DNA from: Clostridia bacterium
GTDB taxonomy: Bacteria > Bacillota > Clostridia > Oscillospirales > Acutalibacteraceae
Length of the DNA: 42,981 nucleotides
Assembly: GCA_017516485.1 (NCBI GenBank)
Contig: JAFXCH010000041.1
Location: 1 to 42,981 of the forward strand
Direction of reading: 5' to 3'
Below, piece by piece: positions 26,117 through 35,402 of this stretch. The translations under genes were made by a program, and so were the position numbers. The first letter of the stretch is position 1; each line of letters begins with the position of its first letter. The notes below the pieces were generated by a model. The model saw only the letters and a program-made list of their open reading frames with translations, was not told where the DNA came from and did no database searches.

Positions 26117-27158
26117 AATATTCTGATAAAAAATCAAAGGCTTTTCTGCCACTTACCGAATGCTTGCCGTCGAAAACATCAATAACTATATTGTCCTGTG
26201 CACCTAAAAGAGCATAAATTCTTTTTATGCTTTCGTGTGCCTGTCGGCTTGCGTTTATCGGAAAAAGCTTATCTCTTGTACCGGATTCTATGAGCAGCTT
26301 TCTCGGTGCAAGCGTGCAGGCAAAATCATAAATCTCACCCGTGCGTATAATATCCGGAATATAGTTGTCGGGACAGTGCCAGAGGGAGAGTATGCTGTCC
26401 CTGAAGGTGTTGATATAGCCGCTTATAACCGTCTTTTTAAAGGCCTGGTCTGTAACCGAAGCGAAAAGCGCAGTCAGGCCTCCTCCGGAAATACCCATAC
26501 AGGAAATTTTATCAGCATCTGTGTTTTCGTTTTCTTGAAGAAGCCTTGCACAAACCACAGCCTGATATACTCTCATCGTCGCTACCGTAAGCCCGTAAGG
26601 CAGCAGATGGTGAGAAAGCTCGTCGCAGGAGCTTATGTAAAAAGGCTTTATAAGGTCCTTTTTTAGCCTTGCCTCACCGAAGCCGATAAGCTCGGGCGCA
26701 ATTACGACACAGCCTCGTTTAACAAGCTCAACGGCAAAGCTCTTCTGATAATCGTCAAGATACGGTATGAGCTTTTTGCCGCCTTTTTTGTTGATGCCGA
26801 GAATTTGTCTTACGCCGTAGCCGTGGCCGCAGAGTGCAACCACACCCGGTGCGTCGGCTTTTACGTTAACGGGAGTAAGCATATAGTAAGCCATATTAAG
26901 TCCCGTGCATATTTCGACGGAATACTTCTGCAACGTATAGTCTTTATATATCAACGGCTTCCCGACAGGTATAGGTTTAAGCTCCGTAACTCTGTCGGGG
27001 ATTTTATCAATACAGAAAATGCTTTTTGCCTGAGCTCTGATGCTTTCGCAGACCGCTGAAACATCCTCTTTGGTATTTACATTTTCAAAAGGGTTTGTAT
27101 AAGTGTTTTCGTAAAGCGTTTTCATAAATCCGTCAGGGGAGTACGGACTCGATTTCAT
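26115..27158 (-). CDS. Alpha/beta-hydrolase, acetyl-xylan-esterase/dienelactone-hydrolase type
   Basis: The protein has 347 residues from the ATG at 27158, chosen because AGAGG lies eight bases upstream; an in-frame GTG at 27167 overlaps that site. There is no signal peptide. The nucleophile elbow is MGISGGGLTAL (Ser near residue 220), the acid is in ESGTRDKLFP, and the His is in DGKHSVSG near the end. The oxyanion region LCGHGYGV is near residue 110. It is probably a carbohydrate or small-ester esterase acting in the cytoplasm. It is the second gene of an operon with the GH3 enzyme, with 12 bases between them, which suggests it removes acyl groups from imported oligosaccharides. The substrate is inferred, not shown. 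Confidence 0.75.
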   Translation of the reverse strand: MKSSPYSPDGFMKTLYENTYTNPFENVNTKEDVSAVCESIRAQAKSIFCIDKIPDRVTELKPIPVGKPLIYKDYTLQKYSVEICTGLNMAYYMLTPVNVKADAPGVVALCGHGYGVRQILGINKKGGKKLIPYLDDYQKSFAVELVKRGCVVIAPELIGFGEARLKKDLIKPFYISSCDELSHHLLPYGLTVATMRVYQAVVCARLLQENENTDADKISCMGISGGGLTALFASVTDQAFKKTVISGYINTFRDSILSLWHCPDNYIPDIIRTGEIYDFACTLAPRKLLIESGTRDKLFPINASRQAHESIKRIYALLGAQDNIVIDVFDGKHSVSGRKAFDFLSEY

Positions 27159-27170
27159 ATCGTACACCTC

Positions 27171-29240
27171 TTAAAACTGTATTTTACCGGCTTCCTTAAC
27201 GTTTCTGCTGCTGTTGCCTATAAGTATTGTGTAGCTGCCGTCAAGCTCAAAGGATTTGGTTTCGGGGTTGAAGAACTTAATATCTTCAAGGTCAATTTCA
27301 ATTACGGCGGTTTCTGCTGAATTTGCTTTTACGCCGATTCGCTTATAGCCCTTGAGAAGCTTAACGGGACGGTAAACGGCATTGTTATCGCTTGAAAGGT
27401 AAACCTGAACAACTTCTTCGCCGTAAACCTTACCGACATTCTTAACGTCAGCCTTGACCGTAACCGCAGTATCATTTTTAACTATATCGCTGCACTCAAT
27501 TTCAAAATCGGTGTAGGAAAGACCGAAGCCGAACGGGTATTCGGGCTGAATATTTTTCTTGTCAAGCAGAGTGTAGCCGTGGTAATAGCCGTAATCAATT
27601 TCTCTTTCCTTGTCGCCGAGGTGCAGGAACGGGGGATAGTCCTCTTCCTTTTTGGCAATTGTAAAGGGCAGCTTACCGCCGGGGTTTACATCACCGCTTA
27701 AAATATCCGCAAGTGCGTTACCGCCCTCAAGACCGCTGTAGAACGAGAATACAATTGCATCTGCAATGTTATGCCATTCGTTAATTACGTAAGCGCTGCC
27801 ACCCATAATATTGACTATAAGCTTTTTACCCTGCTTTGCAAGTGCCTTTATGAGTGCAACGTCTTCGGGCGGAATTCTCAGGTCAGCACGGTCACCGCCG
27901 GAGCCCTTGGGCTTTTTCTTTATGTTACCGAGGTTTACAAGGAATTCACCCTCCTGCAGCCAGTCACTTCCGACGCAGGCAATGATATATTCGCAGTTCT
28001 TGGTTGCTTCAAGTGCTTTTTCGGACTTGCAGCCGTTGTAAACCGAAACGTTTTCTTCTCCGAAGCGTTTTTTCAGTCCCTCGTATGCTGTTACGCAATA
28101 CGGGCTGTAAACGTTGCTGCTGCCGTGGTCGCCGACGTTTACCTTGTCAGCGTATCTGCCTACAACGGCAATTTTCTTACCCTTAGGTATGGGCAGAGTG
28201 CTGTTGGTGTTTTTGAGCAGTACGGTGCCTTTTCCGGCTACCTTGCGTGCAAGGGCGGTGTGTTCATCTGAAAGGATTACCGATTTCGGCTGCTCTTTAT
28301 GCTTAGGGAGCGTGGTGATAAGAGCCGTAAGAATACGGCATACAGCAGTATCTATATCCTCGTCACTAATCGTTCCTTTTTTATATGCCGAGTATAAGAA
28401 TGCATATTTAAACAGATAGGGCATTTCAACGTCCATACCTGCTTTAAGGCTTCTCGGACCGTCGTAAATTCCGTAGAAAAAGTCGGAAAGGGTGAAGCCT
28501 TCAAATTTCCACATATCCCTAAGTATATCAACAAGAAGCTCCTTGCTTTCACAGCAATACGTTCCGTTTACCTTGTTGTAAGCGCCCATAACGGACATTG
28601 CACCGGCATCAACGCATTTTTTGAAGTGGGGAAGATAAACCTCGTGAAGCGTTCTTTCGTCAGCTTTTGCGTCAACAGAAAAGCGTAAATCCTCAATGCT
28701 GTTCAGCGCATAGTGCTTGGGGCAGGCGATAATGCCGTTGTCCTGCATTGCCTTGGTCAACGCTTCGCCCATTTTGCCGAGAAGATAGGGATCTTCACCG
28801 TAGGTTTCCTGAGCACGTCCCCACATAGGGTTGCGCAGAAGATTAATACAAACACCCGCAAAAAGGTTTGCACCCAAAGCACTTGCTTCTTTTGCGAAAA
28901 CCTCACCAACGGCGTATTCAAGCTCGTGGTCAAATGCGGCACCGCGTAGCATTGAAACGGGGAAGCAGGTGCATTTGCCCATAACTATACCTCTCGGTCC
29001 GTCTGTAAACAGCACGGGAGGAATGCCAAGCCTTTTACAGCCGCCGGCAGGGTAGGCCTCACCGTTGTAGTATCTGCCCTTGGTAAGTGTGTTCTTTATT
29101 GTTACACCCATAGCGTGGCCCTGAAGCATACGGATTTTTTCTTTTACCGTCATTTCACCCGTAAGTTCTTTTGCGAGCTCCTTTGCCCTTGCAGTTGAAG
29201 GCTCTGCCTTATAAAGCTCAAGTGCCGTGCGGAAATTCAT
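27171..29240 (-). CDS. GH3 beta-glucosidase-like enzyme
   Basis: The protein has 689 residues without a signal peptide, so it is probably cytosolic. The N-terminal TIM barrel has the substrate-binding KHYALN motif (about 186-191) and MSVMGAYNKVNG. The catalytic nucleophile is Asp253 in TLSDFFYG. The (alpha/beta)6 sandwich follows (GKGTVLLKNTNSTLPIPKGK), and a C-terminal fibronectin-III-like domain (VKNVGKVYGEEVVQVYLS) ends the protein. Length and domain order are typical of GH3 beta-glucosidases and beta-xylosidases. Start ATG 29240 follows GAGGG. It is the first gene of a minus-strand operon with the esterase, driven by the promoter at 29299-29326. The exact sugar specificity is unknown. Confidence 0.9.
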   Translation of the reverse strand: MNFRTALELYKAEPSTARAKELAKELTGEMTVKEKIRMLQGHAMGVTIKNTLTKGRYYNGEAYPAGGCKRLGIPPVLFTDGPRGIVMGKCTCFPVSMLRGAAFDHELEYAVGEVFAKEASALGANLFAGVCINLLRNPMWGRAQETYGEDPYLLGKMGEALTKAMQDNGIIACPKHYALNSIEDLRFSVDAKADERTLHEVYLPHFKKCVDAGAMSVMGAYNKVNGTYCCESKELLVDILRDMWKFEGFTLSDFFYGIYDGPRSLKAGMDVEMPYLFKYAFLYSAYKKGTISDEDIDTAVCRILTALITTLPKHKEQPKSVILSDEHTALARKVAGKGTVLLKNTNSTLPIPKGKKIAVVGRYADKVNVGDHGSSNVYSPYCVTAYEGLKKRFGEENVSVYNGCKSEKALEATKNCEYIIACVGSDWLQEGEFLVNLGNIKKKPKGSGGDRADLRIPPEDVALIKALAKQGKKLIVNIMGGSAYVINEWHNIADAIVFSFYSGLEGGNALADILSGDVNPGGKLPFTIAKKEEDYPPFLHLGDKEREIDYGYYHGYTLLDKKNIQPEYPFGFGLSYTDFEIECSDIVKNDTAVTVKADVKNVGKVYGEEVVQVYLSSDNNAVYRPVKLLKGYKRIGVKANSAETAVIEIDLEDIKFFNPETKSFELDGSYTILIGNSSRNVKEAGKIQF

Positions 29241-29298
29241 ATTAATCCCTCAATTCTGATACAGTTTAGCAGTTTGTTTGTAACATACATTATCTTTT

Positions 29299-29326
29299 AT
29301 TATATCAGTACAGAAAAAATGTTCAA
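29299..29326 (-). promoter_or_regulatory. Promoter of the GH3-esterase operon
   Basis: On the minus strand: TTGAAC (29326-29321), a 16-bp spacer and TATAAT (29304-29299) with TGA before the -10. It lies about 58 bases upstream of the GH3 start. Confidence 0.6.
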
Positions 29327-29437
29327 CAATAAAATGTAAATTTTTCTTTCGTTTGACTCCTATATTATAAAAAATTGAGTGTTTGAAAACAGTTGATGAT
29401 TACTTATCAGGATAATTGAAAATATTTCACAAAACTA

Positions 29438-29466
29438 TTGACAAGTGTCGAAATTAGTGAAATAAT
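29438..29466 (+). promoter_or_regulatory. Promoter of small gene at 29494
   Basis: Consensus TTGACA (29438-29443), a 17-bp spacer and AATAAT (29461-29466). ATTTCAC at about 29424-29430 and GTGAAAT at about 29457-29463 form a widely spaced inverted repeat around it that could be an operator. Confidence 0.6.
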
Positions 29467-29493
29467 ATCACTATAATTCTGAGAGGTGAAAAT

Positions 29494-29676
29494 ATGCTGT
29501 TTAAAGGTGTTTTGCTTGACAAGAAACCCGAATATGTTGCCAGATTGGAAAACGGTGTGCTGGTAGCAGGCTTTGACGACGGCACCGCTATTGATTCAAG
29601 CGGCGGCAATTATCGGCTTGTTGCTGAGTATGACGACGATGAAAATATGATTTCTCAGTGCTGGCAGCCGGTATAG
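29494..29676 (+). CDS. Small protein of unknown function (60 residues)
   Basis: GAGAGG precedes the ATG by eight bases, and a strong promoter lies at 29438-29466, so the gene is likely real. The sequence starts MLFKGVLLDKKPEYVARLEN and ends with an acidic stretch (YDDDENMISQCWQPV). It reads as a small all-beta cytosolic protein. I recognise no family. It sits between the GH3 operon promoter and the broken two-component system. Confidence 0.6.
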   Translation: MLFKGVLLDKKPEYVARLENGVLVAGFDDGTAIDSSGGNYRLVAEYDDDENMISQCWQPV

Positions 29677-29834
29677 AAGCAGGGCTTACTTATTGATTGT
29701 GCCGTTATTTTGCTGTTTATCACGTAAATTGTAAGTGCTTAAATTGATTTTGATTGCTGATTTCACGAATGCTTCACAAGTTTATCACAATTTTTGTTTA
29801 TCATTTTACTATCAAAGGTTGGAGAATGATATTT

Positions 29835-30512
29835 ATGCTTAACGATAAACTGTGTATTTTACTTGTTGATGATGAGGAGAAAATTGTGCGTGCGCTCGGG
29901 GATTATTATTCCGCACGCAAATACGAAGTGCTTAAGGCGTATGACGGTGAGGAAGCTATTGATGTATATTATAAAAAACATAAACAGCATTGACCTGATT
30001 ATTCTGGACGTAATGATGCCAAAGCTCAACGGGTTTGACGTGCTTAAAAAGCTCAGGGATGATGAACAGCTTGTGCCGATTATTATGCTTACTGCCAAGA
30101 GCGAGGAATACGACCAGATTAAGGGTCTGACCTTCGGCGCTGACGACTATATTTCAAAGCCCATTTCTCCTACGCTTCTTCTGGCAAGAACCGAGGCTGT
30201 TCTGCGCAGAACCGGAAAGGGCAGTACGACGGATATTGTTTCGGAAAACATAGTTTTAAGCAGAACAAACCATACGGTTACCGATTGCGGCGAAACCATT
30301 AACCTTACAAAAAAGAGTTTGATTTACTGTGCTATCTTATTCTGAACAGTAAAATTACTCTTTCCAGTGACAGGCTGCTTGACTGTGTATGGGGCTATGA
30401 TTATGAAGGCGACACGAGAACGGTTGATACTCATATAAAGCAGCTTCGCTCAAAGCTGAAATCGGGCGAGCGAATCAAAACCGTTTACAAGGTCGGCTAC
30501 AAATTTGAATAA
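29835..30512 (+). pseudogene. OmpR/PhoB-type response regulator with two frameshifts
   Basis: The receiver domain starts MLNDKLCILLVDDEEKIVRA (ATG 29835, GGAG 11 bases upstream) and continues to DVYY. The frame then shifts at a run of six A (29973-29978) and resumes as NSIDLIILDVMMPKLNGFDV, including the phospho-acceptor Asp and the Lys of SKPISP. The DNA-binding winged-helix domain starts in the same frame, but a second shift at another run of six A (30309-30314) breaks it. In the next frame it continues through ITLSSDRLLDCVWGYDYEGD to YKVGYKFE and TAA 30510-30512. All parts of a normal 225-residue regulator are present, so the breaks are recent mutations or homopolymer sequencing errors. 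It would pair with the adjacent kinase. Confidence 0.8.
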
Positions 30513-30526
30513 GAGTGTGCAACGGT

Positions 30527-31877
30527 ATGAAAACATCAATCAGAGCAAAAATTATGATTTTTTCGGCGGCGTTACTGTGCGTTGCCGTTATTCTGCAGCT
30601 GCTTTTCGGTATCTTCCTTTCCAAAACTTATTTTGTACACGAGCGCGAAAAACAGATGCTTGAGCTGTTCAGAACACTTCAGTCAAATTATACGGATGAT
30701 ACTTTGGAATTGAGCGGTCTTACCCAGCGCAGCGAAAATATACACAATTGAAGCTCCGCCTATTGATTTGTCGGATTTTTCAGAAAATCCTGCGGTGACT
30801 CATTTCGGCTCGGAAAACGACAGCCTTATTTTGCAGGGCAAAATAACGTCGGAAGACGAAGTGCGCTATGTTTTGCTGTCGTCGTCAATTGAGTCAATCG
30901 ACAGCAGCATTGCAATGTTCACAAAAGTGAATTTTTATATTTCTGCCGTTATTCTGGTTGCGGGTCTTGTATGTGCATACTTTGTTGCAAAAAGCATCAA
31001 CAAGCCGATAAAGAATATTGAAACCGTTTCTGAAAAAATATCAAGGCTTGACTTTGAACAGCGTGCTGACGAAAGCGTAAACACGCCCGAATTGAGTAGC
31101 CTTGCAAAAAGTGTCAATATAATGTCGGACAGGCTTTCGTCAACGATTGATGAACTGAAAACCGCAAATGAGCAGCTTTGCGCGGATATTGATGCTCGTA
31201 AGCGCATTGAAAAAATGCAGCGTGAATTTATCGGTAACGTTTCGCACGAAATGAAAACTCCGCTTTGTCTTTTGCAGATGTATGGTGAAAACCTGAAAAA
31301 TAACGTTGAGGGTATTGATAAGGACTATTACTGCCAGACGATAATCGATGAAACCGAACGGCTTAACGATATGGTTAAAACGATGCTCGAAATTTCATCA
31401 ATAGAAAACGAGCTTTATCAGGTGAAAACAGAACGGCTGAATTTTTCCGAGCTTTGCCGATATACGGTAAATAAGATGGATATTGCTCTTAACGGTGCTG
31501 ATTGCCGCTATGAAATCGAAGAAGACATTTACATTAACGGTGATGAAAAATATCTTGAGCAGGCAATTAAGAATTAGCTTTCAAATGCCGCAACGCACAC
31601 ATCTGACGGCGGTAAAATTATAATAAAGCTTTACAAACGGGACGGTAACGCTGTTTTCTCCGTATTTAACGAGGGGAACAATATCGACCCGCAGAAGCTG
31701 CCGCTGATATGGGACAGATTTTACCGCACCGATGAAGCCAGGGTACGCACTCAGACTATTCACGCAGGTCTCGTCTTATCTATTGTAAAGGCGGTTGTTG
31801 AAAAGCTGGGCGGAACGTGCCTTGCCGAAAACAGGGAAAACGGCGTTGAGTTCAGCTTCGCAATTCCGCTTGCTTAA
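30527..31877 (+). pseudogene. Sensor histidine kinase with frameshift, nonsense codon and damaged ATP-lid motif
   Basis: The sequence starts MKTSIRAKIMIFSAALLC (membrane helix 1). A frameshift near 30740-30750 (after SGLTQRSENIH) moves to the frame reading IEAPPIDLSDFSENP. A second membrane helix (VNFYISAVILVAGLVCAYFV), a HAMP domain and the H-box (FIGNVSHEMKTPLCLLQMYG) follow. At 31575-31577 a TAG interrupts the N-box (AIKN-stop-LSNAATH, where Tyr would be expected). The ATP-binding domain then continues to TAA 31875-31877, but its G2 box reads GLVLSI instead of GLGLSI. The combination of indel, nonsense and loss of a catalytic Gly points to real decay rather than only sequencing error. Confidence 0.8.
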
Positions 31878-31887
31878 AAAATTTTTT

Positions 31888-31930
31888 CAAAGTGATGTTT
31901 TTCTCACAGAAACATCACTTTGCTTTTTTA
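31888..31930 (+). terminator. Strong intrinsic terminator after the kinase remnant
   Basis: CAAAGTGATGTTT (31888-31900) and AAACATCACTTTG (31910-31922) form a perfect 13-bp stem followed by CTTTTTTA. It isolates the two-component remnant from the efflux operon. Confidence 0.9.
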
Positions 31931-31967
31931 TAATCGGTAACATCAAAACAAAACGGAGTGATGAAAA

Positions 31968-34393
31968 ATGAGCAAAAAGGCTCAGGCAAACAACGTTTCC
32001 GATGAGCTTTCCGCCTTGCTCGGCGAAATCGGCAGCGAAAAGAAAAAAGTTAAATTGAGCAAAGCCAAGAAAATAATCATAGCTGTTGTTGCACTTGTGC
32101 TTGTTGCGGCGATAGCTGTGGGTATCGTGTTCGGCGTGCGCTCAAAGCAGGCATCGTCAAACACACCGGTTTACCGTGAGTACAAGGTCAGCAGGGGTAA
32201 TATTATCGTCGGTCTGACCGAAAGCTCGGTTATTACGCTTAACAAAGAGAATATTACTTTCTCCGTCGGTGCTGAAATCCTTGAGCTTTACGTTAAATTG
32301 GGCTCTCAGGTAAAAGAGGGTGACCCGCTTGCAAAGCTGAGTGTTGAGGATATCGAGGACTCAATAAACGAGTATGAGGAAGAAATCTCATCGGCCTATG
32401 CGGATTTGCAGAGCGCAAAGATTTCAAGGGACAGCGAGCTTCTCAAGGCTCAGCAAACGCTTGAGTCAAGCCTTCTTAACGGTGAGCTTTCGGAGTCCGA
32501 CTATTCCGTAAGCATTGCCCAGGCAGAGCTTGACCTTGAATCGGCACAGAAGTCTCTGGAGTCGGCACAGGAAAAGTATGACGATACACTTGCAAAAAGC
32601 AAGACTTTCAGTGCAGACCTTGCTCAGCTCAACTATTATGAAAACAGGGTTGACAGCCTGCAGGACAGCGTTAATTACTATTCCGAAAAGAAGAGCGAGT
32701 ACAACGAAGTCAGCTCCGACCTCAATCAGGTGCAGAGCGAAATAAGAGGTATTGTTGATGCTTCAAATATGGAGCAGGCCGAGGCTATGCTTGCAGAGCT
32801 TAAGGAAAGCTACGACAGCCTTGCAGAACAGTATAACAATGACCAGAATTCAATAACAAAGTACAGCGACCTGCTTAAGGCACAGGAAAAATACGAAGCT
32901 CTTGAAGCATCAATGGATGAGCTTGAGGAGCTGTTTGAAGAACAGGAAAGCCTTGAGAAAAAGCTGGAAAATTACGATGCGGACGAAATTTCCGATGACC
33001 TTTCGGATGCGGAAGAGGACCTCAGCAAAGCGAAAGAAAATTACAACGATTTCAAGCAGGAGTTCAGCGAGACCTACGGCAATATAGAGGATAAGGACGC
33101 AATGAACGATTCGCTTGAAGAAGCGGAAACCTCGCTTGAAAAAGCAAAGCTGAGCCTTGAAAAGCAGCAGTCCAACTATAAGACCACCCTGCTTAACGCA
33201 CAGCAGAAGAAGGAAACAACCGATTCAACCGCTTCCACGGCGCAGAAGGAGTATAACCTTAAAAAGACCGAGCTTAACCAGAAGGTAAAGACTGCACAGG
33301 AGCAGTACGACACGCTTGTTGAGGAGCTTGCCGAAATCAAGGAAGCAGTCGGCAACGACGGCGTTATTACCGCACCGTGTGACGGTATTGTTTCTTCACT
33401 CAACGTTGAGGTTGGTGACGAAATTTCCGCAGGCAGCTCGGGCGATGCAATGGGCTTCAGCTCATCAAGCGCCGCAACGCTTATGACTATAACCGATATG
33501 AGTGAGGTTAACGTCAGCGTTTCGATTTCCGAGGACGACATTCTTGACATCTACCTTGACCAGGAGGCTGTAGTTGCGTTAGCAGCCTTCCCCGATGAAA
33601 GCTTTACGGCAGTAGTTGACAGCATTTCCGTTGAGGGTGCTACTATCGGTGCGGCAAGCGTATCTTATACCGTAAACGTTAAATTCTCAAATGAAGAAGG
33701 CTTCGTGCTTTATGACGGTATGAGCGCAGACGTTACTCTCGTTCAGGGCTCTGCTATGAATTGTCTGTACGTCAGCAAGCAGGCCGTTACAACCAAGGAC
33801 GGCGTTTCCACAGTGCTCGTAAAGGGTGCAGACGGCAACGGCGTTGAAACTCAGGTCACCATAGGCTTCACAGACGGACAGTATATAGAAGTTCTTTCAG
33901 GTCTTAACGAGGGTGATACGGTGCTTTCGCAGAGTGCAATCGGCGGCAGCAGCGAGTCTTCGGGCGGTATGGCTTCGTTCGGCTCGGGTGAAATGCCCGA
34001 TATGGGTGATTTCGATTTGAGCAATATGCCCGATATGGAAAACTTCACTATGCCCGAAGGCGGTATGGAGGGCTTCACTATGGCCGAAGGAATGACTCCT
34101 CCGGAAGGCTCGATGGAAAAAAGCCCGAGGGTGACTTCAACTTCCCCGGCTTCGGCGGCGGAGAAATGCCCGACTTCGGTGATATGGAAGGCTTCCCCGG
34201 TATGGGCAGTATGCCGCAGTTTGATATGGGAGATATCGAGCTTGAATATACGGGCAAGACAGAAAAATATACAATTCCCGTCGGCGTAAAGGTCGGCAAC
34301 GGCGATTATACCTCGCTTTCAAAGGGTATGGTTATAATGCTTCAGCTTGACGAGAGCAACGCTGTTTCCTCAGTGATGATTATCAGTCAGTAA
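31968..34393 (+). pseudogene. HlyD/MacA-type efflux adaptor with long coiled coil, C-terminal frameshift
   Basis: The ATG at 31968 follows CGGAG. The order is a cytosolic N-terminus, a membrane helix (about 36-57, KIIIAVVALVLVAAIAVGIV), the first half of a lipoyl-like domain (SRGNIIVGLTESSVITLN), a coiled coil of about 300 residues (about 130-455), the second half (GVITAPCDGIVSSLNVEVGD), a beta-barrel domain, and a Met/Gly/Asp/Pro-rich tail (GEMPDMGDFDLSNMPDMENF). At a run of six A (34117-34122) the frame shifts; the intact tail continues in another frame (GDMEGFPGMGSMPQFDMGDI, ending MVIMLQLDESNAVSSVMIIS) to TAA 34391-34393. Left uncorrected, the frame ends at 34289. The shift removes only the last roughly 90 residues, so a homopolymer error or phase-variable run is possible. 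It pairs with the ABC ATPase downstream. Confidence 0.8.
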
Positions 34394-34409
34394 AAGAAGG
34401 TGTATATAA

Positions 34410-35099
34410 ATGGCAGATTTTGAAAACTGCCCTGTACTTGATATTGAAAACGTATCTAAAAACTTTGTTATGAGTGACACGGTTGTTCACGCTCTGAAGA
34501 ATGTATCATTAAAGGTTGAGCAGGGAGAATACGTCGGTATTCTCGGACCGTCCGGCAGCGGTAAAAGTACGCTGATGAACATAATCGGCTGTATGGATAA
34601 CTATGATTCGGGCGAATACAGGCTTATGTCAATTCCTACGGATAAGCTCAACGATAACCAGCTTACTATGGTGCGTAACAGGTTGATAGGCTTTATTTTT
34701 CAGAAATATCATCTTGTCAGCACCTATACGGTTTTGCAGAACGTTATGATGCCTCTGCTTGCAAGAGGCTACAGCTACAAGGATGCTGAAAAGAAGGCAA
34801 AGGAAAAGCTGGCAATGCTTGAAATGAGTGACCGTATTTACCACAAGCCCAACGAGCTTTCCGGCGGTCAGCAGCAAAGGGCGGCAATTGCCAGAGCGCT
34901 TATCGGTGACCCGAAGCTGCTCCTTGCCGACGAGCCCACGGGTGCACTTGACACAAAAACGGGCGAAGAGGTGCTCAAGCTTTTCAGAACGCTCAACGAT
35001 ATGGGGCATACAATTGTTATGATTACCCACGACCTGAACGTTGCAAGCCATGCACAAAGAATTGTAAGGATTGTTGACGGCGAAATCGCCGAGCAATAA
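34410..35099 (+). CDS. MacB/LolD-type ABC transporter ATPase
   Basis: The protein has 229 residues, the normal length. It has Walker A LGPSGSGKST (about 44-53), Q-loop FIFQKYHLV, signature LSGGQQQR, Walker B LLLADEPTGALD and the switch His in MITHDLNV. The LADEPTGALD form and the Q-loop are typical of MacB/FtsE/LolD-like ATPases that work with an FtsX-fold permease and an HlyD adaptor in drug or peptide efflux. It lies 16 bases after the adaptor gene in the same operon. The permease that normally follows is absent; the next 300 bases hold only a short ORF and an opposite-strand riboswitch. The system is therefore incomplete here unless a permease is encoded elsewhere. Confidence 0.9.
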   Translation: MADFENCPVLDIENVSKNFVMSDTVVHALKNVSLKVEQGEYVGILGPSGSGKSTLMNIIGCMDNYDSGEYRLMSIPTDKLNDNQLTMVRNRLIGFIFQKYHLVSTYTVLQNVMMPLLARGYSYKDAEKKAKEKLAMLEMSDRIYHKPNELSGGQQQRAAIARALIGDPKLLLADEPTGALDTKTGEEVLKLFRTLNDMGHTIVMITHDLNVASHAQRIVRIVDGEIAEQ

Positions 35100-35102
35100 G
35101 CG

Positions 35103-35131
35103 TCTGCCGTATTCGGCAATCATACGGCAGA
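35103..35131 (+). repeat. Inverted repeat after the ABC ATPase gene
   Basis: TCTGCCGTAT (35103-35112) pairs with ATACGGCAGA (35122-35131) around a nine-base loop. No T-run follows, so it is more likely an mRNA-stabilising or processing hairpin than a terminator. Confidence 0.5.
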
Positions 35132-35159
35132 TGAAAACAAGAGAAAGGAGTAAAGGATT

Positions 35160-35402
35160 ATGGAGTATTTGGAAACAATCTTTAATTACATCGTGGAATT
35201 GATTGGTGATTTTGATTTCACGGAAATCATCAGCAATTTTGTTGATGCGGTTGAGCTTATCATTTTTTCAAAAAAAGCTTCCATTTTTTATATTCCTCCT
35301 GTAAATAAAAAAGTCGGATTACAAGGCGTAATCCGACAAAAGTACAAATTTATACCGCTGAAAACGGTACTGAAAACTTTGTCCTTTTGCCTGAGAGATT
35401 AG
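35160..35402 (+). CDS. Short ORF with amphipathic helices, 3' part probably not original
   Basis: AAGGAG (35145-35150) lies nine bases before the ATG. The first 35 residues are a convincing hydrophobic/amphipathic sequence (MEYLETIFNYIVELIGDFDF, then TEIISNFVDAVELIIF). After about residue 37 the frame runs through the terminator and aptamer of the opposite-strand riboswitch (KKASIFYIPPVNKK onward), so that part is not a designed protein. I read this as the start of a gene whose remainder was lost at a junction near 35262-35275. The start resembles the N-terminal helices of the exported enzymes in this window, not an FtsX permease. The true product is unknown. Confidence 0.4.
   Translation: MEYLETIFNYIVELIGDFDFTEIISNFVDAVELIIFSKKASIFYIPPVNKKVGLQGVIRQKYKFIPLKTVLKTLSFCLRD
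35186..35284 (-). pseudogene. Truncated start of the gene once controlled by the glycine riboswitch
   Basis: On the minus strand, AGGAGG (35300-35295) is followed ten bases later by ATG 35284 and MEAFFEKMIS, then an apparently random sequence that ends after 32 codons at 35186. Position and ribosome binding site are as expected for the first gene downstream of a glycine riboswitch, commonly a sodium-coupled amino acid symporter or gcv gene. Only about the first eight to ten codons look like a natural start. It overlaps the plus-strand ORF at 35160 head to head, so both appear truncated at the same point. Confidence 0.4.
35303..35337 (-). terminator. Intrinsic terminator of the glycine riboswitch expression platform
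   Basis: Stem GTCGGATTAC (35313-35322) with GTAATCCGAC (35328-35337), loop AAGGC. On the minus strand it is followed by TTTTTTATT. It lies between the riboswitch aptamers and the ribosome binding site at 35300-35295. Confidence 0.8.
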
